Assembly (NCBI RefSeq): GCF_002015045.1
Contig: NZ_MUXX01000011.1
Location: forward strand, 1-11,260
Direction: 5' to 3'
Length of the DNA: 11,260 bases
From: Haemophilus paraphrohaemolyticus
GTDB taxonomy: Bacteria; Pseudomonadota; Gammaproteobacteria; Enterobacterales; Pasteurellaceae
Positions 5,557-11,260 of the stretch are shown here, one piece after another. Position numbers and translations under genes: made by a program. The notes under the pieces are model-generated. The model worked only from the letters and a program-made list of their open reading frames with translations, was not told the origin of the DNA and did not search any database. Numbering within the stretch: the first letter of the stretch is position 1; every line of letters begins with the position of its first letter.

Positions 5557-7374
5557 TTAAGCAATGCTCATCATTACTTGTTCAACCGCCACAGAGTCGC
5601 CTTGCTTGATGCTAATGCCTTGCACTCTGCCCGATTTAGCTGCGCAAATTTGGGTTTCCATTTTCATCGCTTCAAGAATGAGCAACACATCGCCTTCAGC
5701 CACTTGCTGACCTTCTGCCACTTCCACTTTTAAGATAGTTCCCGCCATTGGGGCTTTCACAGGTTCAGTATTTGCAGAATTTGGTGCAGATTGCACCGCT
5801 TGTGAGGCTGCCGCTAGAGCTGTGGTTGGGGTGATATGAGTAATATCGCCACCTTCGCTCACTTTCACCACAAAGGCTTTGCCTTCAAGTTCTACGGTGT
5901 AAACGGCTGGTTCGCCTGCTTTTGCAGCTGGAGCTTGAGAAGCGATCGGTTTTTCTGCAGGTTTTGCAACCTCTTCGCCTGTTGGTGCAGGTTCAAAGGC
6001 AGCTGGGTTGTTGCGGTTTTCTAAGAATTTCCAGCCCACTTGTTGGAAGAGTGCCACGATTAACACATCATCAACGACATTGCCTGAAAGCGTAATGCCT
6101 TTTTCTTTGGCTTGTGCGGTTACTTCTGCCACTAATTTATCCCATTCCGGGGCAATATGATCCGCTGGGCGGTCGGTTAATGGTGCAGCACCTTCTAACA
6201 CACGGGCTTGTAATGCCGAATTCACTGGGGCTGGGGTTTTGCCATATTCGCCTTTTAAAATGCCCGCAGTTTCTTTGGCGATGGTTTTGTAGCGTTCTCC
6301 CATCAACACGTTCATTACCGATTGTGTACCAACAATTTGTGAGGTTGGTGTCACTAACGGTATGTAGCCCAACTCTTCACGCACGCGTGGAATTTCTCGC
6401 AATACAAGGTCGAGTTTGTCAGAGACATTTTGTTGGCGGAGTTGATTTTCAAGGTTGGTGAGCATTCCGCCCGGTACTTGTGCCACTAAAATACGGCTGT
6501 CGATACCACGGAGTTGTCCTTCAAATTTCGCATATTTTTTACGCACATTGCGGAAGTAAGCGGAGATTTTTTCTAATGCAGGAATGTTCAAACCTGTGTC
6601 GTATGGGGTGCCTTGTAAGGTGGCAACGATTGACTCGGTGGCTGGGTGTCCGTAAGTGCCAGACATAGAAGAGATGGAGGTATCTACGCCATCTACGCCC
6701 GCTTCAATCGCTTTTAACAACGCCATTTCCGCCATCCCTGTGGTAGAGTGGCAGTGTAAGTGAAGCTCTACATCAAATTGTTTTTTGATGGCACTCACTA
6801 ATTCTTGTGCCGCCATTGGGGTGAGAATGCCCGACATATCTTTAATCACAAGCGAGTTGATACCGATTTCAAGTAGTTGTTCTGTTACCTCTAACCACGT
6901 TTGCAGCGTATGCACAGGGCTAGTGGTGTAGCTCAACGTACCTTGTGCATGTGCACCTTGTTTTTTGACCGCTTGTAGGGCTTGTTTCATATTGCGCGGG
7001 TCGTTAAGTGCATCGAACACGCGGAACACATCCATACCGTTTGCCACAGAGCGTTCGACGAATTTATCGACTACATCGTCTGCGTAGTGACGGTAGCCCA
7101 ATAAGTTTTGACCGCGTAAAAGCATTTGTAGCGGGGTGTTTGGAATCGCTTTTTTCAATTCACGTAAACGCACCCACGGATCTTCTCCTAAAAAACGAAT
7201 GCAGCTATCAAAAGTTGCTCCGCCCCATGCTTCTAAAGACCAATAGCCGATTTTGTCAAGTTCGGCGGCAATCGGTAACATATCATCTAAACGTAAACGG
7301 GTTGCGAAAAGAGATTGATGAGCATCGCGTAATACCACATCAGTAATGGCAATTTTTTTTGGTTGAGTTGTCAT
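5557..7374 (-). CDS. oadA: Oxaloacetate decarboxylase, alpha subunit (biotin-dependent carboxyltransferase)
   Basis: OadA moves the carboxyl group of oxaloacetate onto its own biotin, producing pyruvate; OadB then releases CO2. The 605-residue protein has an N-terminal carboxyltransferase TIM barrel with Asp17 in LRDAHQS, Lys178 in VIKDMSG and the metal ligands His207 and His209 in LHLHCHS. These positions agree with the known numbering of the family. A conserved association region follows, then a Pro/Ala-rich linker (about 465-485), and a C-terminal biotinyl domain with EAMKMET and biotin-accepting Lys571. The start has AGAAGGA upstream and lies 21 bases after oadG. A perfect ten-base uptake sequence lies within the gene at 6967-6976. 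Confidence 0.97.
   Translation of the reverse strand: MTTQPKKIAITDVVLRDAHQSLFATRLRLDDMLPIAAELDKIGYWSLEAWGGATFDSCIRFLGEDPWVRLRELKKAIPNTPLQMLLRGQNLLGYRHYADDVVDKFVERSVANGMDVFRVFDALNDPRNMKQALQAVKKQGAHAQGTLSYTTSPVHTLQTWLEVTEQLLEIGINSLVIKDMSGILTPMAAQELVSAIKKQFDVELHLHCHSTTGMAEMALLKAIEAGVDGVDTSISSMSGTYGHPATESIVATLQGTPYDTGLNIPALEKISAYFRNVRKKYAKFEGQLRGIDSRILVAQVPGGMLTNLENQLRQQNVSDKLDLVLREIPRVREELGYIPLVTPTSQIVGTQSVMNVLMGERYKTIAKETAGILKGEYGKTPAPVNSALQARVLEGAAPLTDRPADHIAPEWDKLVAEVTAQAKEKGITLSGNVVDDVLIVALFQQVGWKFLENRNNPAAFEPAPTGEEVAKPAEKPIASQAPAAKAGEPAVYTVELEGKAFVVKVSEGGDITHITPTTALAAASQAVQSAPNSANTEPVKAPMAGTILKVEVAEGQQVAEGDVLLILEAMKMETQICAAKSGRVQGISIKQGDSVAVEQVMMSIA
6967..6976 (-). other. DNA-uptake sequence, perfect Apl-type core
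   Basis: ACAAGCGGTC on the minus strand, inside oadA where it encodes part of LQAVKKQG. It supports placing the organism in the Actinobacillus/Mannheimia uptake-specificity group. A related copy lacking the second consensus base (TAAAGCGGTC, then ATTTTT...TTTTGCAAG) lies at 658-667 inside gltX on the plus strand. Confidence 0.7.
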
Positions 7375-7395
7375 AATTCAAATCCTTCTGATAAT

Positions 7396-7653
7396 TTATA
7401 AACCTTGTTTTCTTCTGTGATGTGCAATGGCGGCAACAATCATGGGGCGTAAACGCTCGAGATCATCTTGAATAGGTGGCGTTGCCAGTTGGGGTTTGCT
7501 TACGGGAGCGGGGATAGGTTCGGGAAAATATTGATTGATGAGCTTAGACATCAAAGCGATGGCATAGATCAGGATGAATAAGAAGAACATCACAAATCCC
7601 ATACCAGAAATCATCAAATTAACACCTTCGCTAAAGAGTTCTGCATTGGTCAT
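7396..7653 (-). CDS. oadG: Oxaloacetate decarboxylase, gamma subunit
   Basis: OadG is the small membrane subunit that holds the alpha and beta subunits together and assists zinc binding. The 85-residue protein matches the family: a single N-terminal transmembrane helix (about residues 14-36, rich in Phe, Ile and Leu), a Pro-rich stretch (PEPIPAPVSKP) and a cytosolic charged tail ending AIAHHRRKQGL, where the His pair is a candidate metal ligand. The start ATG is preceded by AAGGAAA. It is first in the operon, followed by oadA after 21 bases. A CRP-like site and promoter lie upstream. Confidence 0.93.
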   Translation of the reverse strand: MTNAELFSEGVNLMISGMGFVMFFLFILIYAIALMSKLINQYFPEPIPAPVSKPQLATPPIQDDLERLRPMIVAAIAHHRRKQGL

Positions 7654-7686
7654 AGTATTTCCTTACCGTGATTGATGAATAATTGA

Positions 7687-7715
7687 AGAATAATCGTGAA
7701 TGAATTGGGGTGCAA
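7687..7715 (-). promoter_or_regulatory. Probable oadGAB promoter
   Basis: On the minus strand TTGCAC (7715-7710) and TATTCT (7692-7687) are 17 bases apart, predicting a start near 7680. The boxes are imperfect, as expected for an activator-dependent promoter. The CRP-like site centred at 7740.5 would then lie near -61, the classical class I position. Confidence 0.4.
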
Positions 7716-7732
7716 AGGGTTGAAGTGAAAAG

Positions 7733-7748
7733 TGTGGAGTAGATCACA
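7733..7748. promoter_or_regulatory. CRP (cAMP receptor protein) binding site upstream of oadG
   Basis: TGTGG-AGTAGA-TCACA matches the CRP consensus TGTGA-N6-TCACA at nine of ten core positions, and the flanks continue the AT-rich symmetry. It sits in the only promoter region serving oadGAB. Activation by cAMP-CRP of a dicarboxylate-linked operon makes biological sense, but is inferred. Confidence 0.65.
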
Positions 7749-7761
7749 AAAAAATTTAATC

Positions 7762-7824
7762 AAAAAAATCAAGCGGTTCATTTTTTGGAAAATTTGCAAA
7801 TGTTTCCTCAAAAATAACCGCTTG
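7762..7824 (-). terminator. Rho-independent terminator made of two inverted uptake sequences
   Basis: CAAGCGGTT (7770-7778) and AACCGCTTG (7816-7824) are inverted and continue inward through ATTTTT/AAAAAT and GGAAA/TTTCC to the central palindrome ATTTGCAAAT. On the minus strand the hairpin runs into a run of seven T (7768-7762). Both arms are Apl-type uptake sequences (the minus-strand copy begins CACAAGCGGTT). Pairs of inverted uptake sequences serving as terminators are known in Pasteurellaceae. It closes the transporter gene before the oadGAB promoter. Confidence 0.75.
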
Positions 7825-7841
7825 TGATTCTGCTTATTTCG

Positions 7842-9116
7842 TTATGGGAAGAAAGGGAAGAAAATAGGAAGCAGTATCATTGACACGATAATGGTAATGG
7901 CAATGAGTGGTAAACCTACTTTAGTGTAATCAATAAAACGATAGTGACCCACAGAAAGTACCATCGTGTTGGCTGGTGTACCGATTGGTGTTGCGAAGGC
8001 ACAAGATGAGCCGATTACTACTGCCATCAAAACCGCACGCGGATCAGCAGCGAGCGAGCCTGCAATGGAAAGTCCAATTGGGGCAAGAAGAGCAGCCGTT
8101 GCGGTGTTTGACATAAAGTTAGTCAGTAAGCAGCTTAATAATAAAATGGTGAGCAGTAACAAGGAGGGATTGGGATTATCGCCTAGTAAGCCTAAAATCA
8201 AATGTGCGATGTCAGCACCAGCTCCAGTGCGTTGTAAGGCATCTGCAAGGGCAAGGGTTCCTGCAAATAAGAAGACTACTTGGCTATCAATCGCTTGATA
8301 GGCTTGTTTTTCGGTAATGACGCGCATAATTACTAAAATCAAGGCACCAATACAAGCCGAAATATAGAGTTTGATGCCGATCACATCTTCAAACACCATC
8401 GCAAGTAGCGTACCGACAAGTATTAATAATGACAAATATTGTTTCCATTGAGGGATGGGATTGTGGTGATTATGGAACGCATTGTATTCCTCTTCTTCCA
8501 CGTGAACGTTGGGTTGTGCAGGCAAGAAGCGATAACCGATAAAAGCAAAGTAGAGAATGCCCGCCACTAAAATCGGTAATCCTAATTTTGCGTATTCGAA
8601 GAAGGCAAATTTTAAACCAGTTTGTGATAATACACCTTGCACTACCAAGTTGTTTGGTGAGCCGATAAGTGAAAGGTTGCCTCCAAGTGTGGATGCAAAT
8701 GCCATTGGCATCAACAAACGTGAGCGTACAAAGCCCGACTTAGAAGAAATACCGAGAATAACAGGAATGAGAATGGCTGCTGTGCCCGTGTTGGACAATA
8801 CGCCAGACATCAAGCCAGTAATGACCATTAGCACAACCATCAATTGGCGTTCACTTTTAGCAAAACGGCTGACTACGCCGCCAATTTTGTTCGCCATACC
8901 TGTTTCAAACAAGGCACCACCGATCACAAACATTGCGACGAATAAAATCACGTTGGTATCGACAAAACCTAAAAAGGCTTCTTTCGCAGGCAATACTCCT
9001 GTGACAGCTAAACCAACGGTTACCACCATTGCGGTAACAGCAAGCGGTAGTTTTTCGAGTGCAAACATCAAAACGGCAAAGCCGAGAAAACAGAGTGTAA
9101 TTACACTTGGAGTCAT
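7842..9116 (-). CDS. SLC13/DASS-type permease, probable Na+-coupled dicarboxylate transporter
   Basis: This 424-residue, very hydrophobic protein has the internal two-fold repeat of the divalent anion:Na+ symporter family. SNTGTAA at 108-114 and SNTATAA at 336-342 correspond to the paired SNT substrate/Na+ motifs of VcINDY. IGSPNN at 151-156 and IGTPANT at 378-384 correspond to the paired hairpin-tip motifs. An acidic, His-rich cytosolic loop (about 204-220) separates the halves. About ten or eleven membrane segments are expected. Transport of succinate, malate, fumarate or a related anion is likely from the family and from oadGAB downstream, but exact substrate cannot be read; sulfate or citrate remain possible. 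AGAGGAG lies upstream of the start ATG. A terminator lies between it and oadG. Confidence 0.85.
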   Translation of the reverse strand: MTPSVITLCFLGFAVLMFALEKLPLAVTAMVVTVGLAVTGVLPAKEAFLGFVDTNVILFVAMFVIGGALFETGMANKIGGVVSRFAKSERQLMVVLMVITGLMSGVLSNTGTAAILIPVILGISSKSGFVRSRLLMPMAFASTLGGNLSLIGSPNNLVVQGVLSQTGLKFAFFEYAKLGLPILVAGILYFAFIGYRFLPAQPNVHVEEEEYNAFHNHHNPIPQWKQYLSLLILVGTLLAMVFEDVIGIKLYISACIGALILVIMRVITEKQAYQAIDSQVVFLFAGTLALADALQRTGAGADIAHLILGLLGDNPNPSLLLLTILLLSCLLTNFMSNTATAALLAPIGLSIAGSLAADPRAVLMAVVIGSSCAFATPIGTPANTMVLSVGHYRFIDYTKVGLPLIAITIIVSMILLPIFFPFFP

Positions 9117-9250
9117 AGATAAGCTCCTCTAAAGGATTGCAATTTAGCTTGCTATCATACCTAACTTGAGGGGGATAGGATTGATCCAACGCAATAAAAG
9201 GCAGGTTTGGAGCGAAATAGATTAAAATAAACACTATTTTTGGTTGTTTC

Positions 9251-10096
9251 CTATCTGGTTTGATCTGTGTTTCGTAAGATTTCATTACGTTCACGTAAGT
9301 AAGTAGCAAAACGGGGCTTACCTTGTTGTGTTAAACCACGATATCGGTAAGTGATTTGACTACCAATCGTAGGTGGGTTTTCTCGTTCTTTATTTTTAAA
9401 GCCAGAACCAATTCGAAAACGTCCGCGATGATTTTCACAGGTAATTGCACCAAGACGATTGGCGTGTTTGCCTTTTCCTTGATGATGAGCAACGACAGTG
9501 CACTCTTCATCAGCTGCAGGTTTTATTTTCAGAATTTGAGCCGAACGACCGCGAATATAGTGTGCATTCGGATTTCTTACCACCACACCTTCACCTCCTT
9601 GGTTCAAAATTGCTTGGTAGAATTGCTGTAAATGTGCCTGATCTTGAATGGGAATTTGTGAAATAATCTGAATATAAGGCGTTGGATGTTCCCGCAGATA
9701 ATTTTCTAAGGTTACCAAGCGTTCAAACAGGTTTCCCGCTGCATTTGGCACATCGAAAACGTGTAGCTTCAACTTATACCAGCCTTTGGGTTCAGCGGAA
9801 CGAATGATACCAGAAATGTCTTCAAATTTGCCTCGTTCGCTAAAAAGTTCGCCATCAATCGCAAAAGGCGGAAAATTTTTCAGGAAATAATCGGGCGGGT
9901 TGAAAGGATTTCCTTGACGACTGATTAATTGCTTGCCGTCCCAATAGGCTCGCACACCATCAAGTTTTTCGCTCATTACCCAACCTAAAATGTCTTGATT
10001 TTTGTACTCTTGTAAGAGCATTAAATCAGATGATTTCGCAAGGGTTGCAAGCGGTAAGGAAAGGAAAAGAATTTGCCAAATGAGCCGTTTGAACAT
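9251..10096 (-). CDS. ligE: Periplasmic ATP-dependent DNA ligase (LigE type)
   Basis: This 281-residue minimal ATP-dependent DNA ligase seals nicks using ATP. MFKRLIWQILFLSLPLATLA is a clear signal peptide with a predicted cut after Ala20, which points to the periplasm. Ligase motifs follow: motif I EKLDGVRA (nucleophile Lys44), motif III FAIDGEL, motif IV GEGVVVR and motif V LKIKP, and then a short OB-fold domain. There is no extra DNA-binding domain. It resembles the H. influenzae ligase (HI1182). Members of this group occur in naturally competent proteobacteria, and a link to imported or extracellular DNA is proposed. The ATG at 10096 is preferred over the in-frame TTG at 10111, because GGAGG lies eight bases before the ATG and overlaps the TTG region. 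The ribosome-binding site lies in a hairpin (10101-10123). Confidence 0.93.
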   Translation of the reverse strand: MFKRLIWQILFLSLPLATLAKSSDLMLLQEYKNQDILGWVMSEKLDGVRAYWDGKQLISRQGNPFNPPDYFLKNFPPFAIDGELFSERGKFEDISGIIRSAEPKGWYKLKLHVFDVPNAAGNLFERLVTLENYLREHPTPYIQIISQIPIQDQAHLQQFYQAILNQGGEGVVVRNPNAHYIRGRSAQILKIKPAADEECTVVAHHQGKGKHANRLGAITCENHRGRFRIGSGFKNKERENPPTIGSQITYRYRGLTQQGKPRFATYLRERNEILRNTDQTR

Positions 10097-10100
10097 AAAA

Positions 10101-10123
10101 AGTGCCTCCAAAATGGAAGCACT
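10101..10123 (-). promoter_or_regulatory. Hairpin overlapping the ligE ribosome-binding site, followed by a T-run
   Basis: On the minus strand AGTGCTTCC (10123-10115) pairs with GGAGGCACT (10109-10101) over nine positions with one G-U, around ATTTT. Five T residues follow and then AUG. The 3' arm contains the Shine-Dalgarno GGAGG (10109-10105). The structure has the form of a Rho-independent terminator for the upstream gene and would also hide the ligase start signal on read-through RNA. A possible -10 TATAGT (10126-10121) would start transcripts inside the loop, freeing the site. The last point is inference. Confidence 0.55.
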
Positions 10124-10198
10124 ATAAAAGAAAGGAAAATAGCGAACAGAAAATTTTGTGAAATTTTCGAGCGAGATCGCAAAAATAATCAGAAATTT

Positions 10199-10208
10199 GA
10201 CCGTTTGT
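10199..10208 (-). other. Degenerate DNA-uptake sequence
   Basis: ACAAACGGTC on the minus strand differs from the Apl-type core at one base. It is followed by AAATTT and, after a gap, TTTTTGC, matching the extended consensus well. It lies just past the stop codon of the downstream-read gene at 10212. Confidence 0.45.
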
Positions 10209-10211
10209 AGG

Positions 10212-11048
10212 CTATTTGACTTTTTGAATCAGGGCTGAAATACCTTCTTCCGCGAATTCTTCTTTTTCTGCCATCGCGACAATTTGCTCGTGAGTATATT
10301 TTGTTGCGTTATAAACTACTACGATACTGGTGTCGCCCACTTGCAAGAAGTTGGTTTCGCCAAACGGGGTGTAGCGAGTTGCCCCTATGCTGATAATCGC
10401 TTGAGCTGGATAATTCGCTTGTTTAATCAATTCTGCAATGTGATTCATTGGACCTTGATCGGGCTGGTTGTTCATTTTGTCGATAATCCAGTTCAACAAT
10501 TTTTGGTGGAAGTAGCTGTAGCTGACGGCTGGGCTGTCTTCGCTATAAGTGTTAAGCTTGCTATCGCGCTTGTGGAAGCAAGCAATGTTATATTGGTCAA
10601 GGTTTCCGCCTTGCTCGAATTTACCTAAAGCGATTTGGGTGGCAGAAATACCTTTAGAATTTACACCCCAGTTTTTCTTTTCACAGATTTTGCGTGCGTT
10701 TGGACGGCGGATTGAGCAGTCGTTATAAGCTGCAAAATGGGTTGGGATTAAGGTAACTACTTTGCCATTTTGATATTCAATGTTACAGATTAAAGCAACT
10801 TCGGGCTCAATTTGCAGATTGTCTGCATCGTTTGGGAATGCAATAGTGTCGTGTGTTAAAGGATAATTAGAAAGAAATTGTTCAGTTGGTGAAAGTGTTT
10901 CACTTGGCACATAGAAAGGGAAAATCGCTTTTGGCTGGATTGCCTCTTCGGTTTTTACTGCTACGAAATCTGCCGCTTCGCCCGCTTGTTCTAAATGCCC
11001 TGCAAAATTGCCTGCTACGCCAAAGCCAATGAAATCTTTAAATGTCAT
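10212..11048 (-). CDS. Uncharacterised protein with FAH-like features (probably DUF5718)
   Basis: This 278-residue protein probably belongs to the domain family DUF5718; that name is from memory and unchecked. Its layout resembles a diverged fumarylacetoacetate hydrolase (FAH) fold. A glycine-rich N-terminus GFGVAGNFAGHLEQAGE (8-24) is followed by QIEPEVAL (79-86), like the metal-binding ExE of FAH enzymes. Then come YNDCSIRR (108-115), like their NDxSxRD, and a Lys in WGVNSKGIS (127-135), like their KxFD. The C-terminal AIISIGATRYTPFGETNFLQVGDTSIVVV matches the FAH pattern TGTP...GD. No signal peptide is seen. Function is unknown; a lyase, hydrolase or isomerase on a keto acid is a fold-based guess. 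AAGG lies 12 bases before the ATG, a little far. The ligase gene lies downstream. Confidence 0.75.
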   Translation of the reverse strand: MTFKDFIGFGVAGNFAGHLEQAGEAADFVAVKTEEAIQPKAIFPFYVPSETLSPTEQFLSNYPLTHDTIAFPNDADNLQIEPEVALICNIEYQNGKVVTLIPTHFAAYNDCSIRRPNARKICEKKNWGVNSKGISATQIALGKFEQGGNLDQYNIACFHKRDSKLNTYSEDSPAVSYSYFHQKLLNWIIDKMNNQPDQGPMNHIAELIKQANYPAQAIISIGATRYTPFGETNFLQVGDTSIVVVYNATKYTHEQIVAMAEKEEFAEEGISALIQKVK

Positions 11049-11086
11049 AAATAAAAAGTACCTTAATAGAGTCAGAAAATGAAGAT

Positions 11087-11115
11087 ACTTTAAAGGGATT
11101 TACTCCGAATTACAA
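11087..11115 (-). promoter_or_regulatory. Possible promoter of the FAH-like gene
   Basis: On the minus strand TTGTAA (11115-11110) and TAAAGT (11092-11087) are 17 bases apart, about 40 bases upstream of the start codon. Consensus match only. Confidence 0.35.
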
Positions 11116-11207
11116 TTATTAGAAAAATCCTTCTGCTAAAATGTATAGAAAATTATCAAAAAATGGTATTTATTCATACTTTTCGCATAAAGTTTCAACA
11201 GGCGGAA

Positions 11208-11260
11208 GATTTTTTAAAATTTTTTGCAAAAAGTGCTTGCGCGAGTTTTATTTTTCTCTA
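11208..11260 (+). promoter_or_regulatory. Truncated stable-RNA-like promoter at the right edge
   Basis: An A/T-tract block resembling an UP element (GATTTTTTAAAATTTTTTGC) precedes TTGCGC (11237-11242). After 16 bases the window ends in TA, in register for a TATAAT-type -10. The layout resembles rRNA P1 and strong tRNA promoters, so an rRNA or tRNA gene may start just to the right. The rest of 11049-11260 shows no gene. Confidence 0.4.

Noticed and set aside
8557..9132. Plus-strand open frame of 191 codons
   Set aside because: It is antisense to the transporter gene, with low-complexity Lys/Thr/Pro composition that mirrors hydrophobic codons, and shows no domain.
8905..9309. Minus-strand open frame of 134 codons across the transporter start
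   Set aside because: It overlaps the transporter and the end of the ligase gene in another frame, and its protein has no family features.
10097..10111. Upstream TTG start for the DNA ligase
   Set aside because: It overlaps the GGAGG that serves the ATG at 10096, and it would add residues in front of an already complete signal peptide.
10149..10168. Short hairpin GAAAATTT/AAATTTTC upstream of ligE as a terminator
   Set aside because: All stem pairs but one are A-T and no T-run follows on either strand.

Overview
The window looks like chromosomal DNA from a member of the Pasteurellaceae. It carries copies of the Actinobacillus pleuropneumoniae-type DNA-uptake sequence (core ACAAGCGGTC, for example at 6967-6976 on the minus strand) rather than the Haemophilus influenzae type (AAGTGCGGT). 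The proteins also have close Pasteurellaceae character, including a GluRS with a 12-residue N-terminal extension, a short periplasmic ATP-dependent DNA ligase and a Na+-pumping oxaloacetate decarboxylase. A genus in the Actinobacillus/Mannheimia/Bibersteinia group is an inference; no species is claimed.

Layout. Positions 1-311 hold the end of a plus-strand transcription unit and a complex palindromic region: a 61-bp inverted repeat carrying two facing terminators, an inner 13-bp inverted repeat, and a 25-nt copy of the tRNA-Ala T-arm in the wrong orientation. Next come tRNA-Ala(GGC) and gltX, both on the minus strand. Across a divergent promoter region lie four identical tRNA-Val(UAC) genes on the plus strand. 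This tRNA-Ala / gltX / tRNA-Val grouping resembles the arrangement known around gltX in E. coli. A 113-bp palindromic, MITE-like element (2583-2695) follows the tRNA array.

All remaining genes are on the minus strand. In window order they are a patatin-like phospholipase, yjdM (zinc-ribbon protein), oadB, oadA, oadG, an SLC13/DASS-type dicarboxylate transporter, a periplasmic ATP-dependent DNA ligase (LigE type), and an uncharacterised protein with features of the fumarylacetoacetate hydrolase (FAH) fold. The right edge carries the start of what looks like a stable-RNA promoter on the plus strand.

How the genes work together. The oadGAB operon encodes the complete membrane-bound oxaloacetate decarboxylase Na+ pump. 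A near-consensus CRP site sits about 61 bp upstream of a plausible start, so carbon-catabolite control is likely. The transporter just upstream belongs to a Na+-coupled di/tricarboxylate family and could supply C4-dicarboxylate, with the pump restoring the Na+ gradient. The two units are separated by a terminator built from a pair of inverted uptake sequences. The exported DNA ligase fits a naturally competent organism. No prophage, CRISPR array, toxin system or complete insertion sequence was seen. The most unusual parts are the non-coding palindromes and the hairpin that overlaps the ribosome-binding site of the ligase gene.
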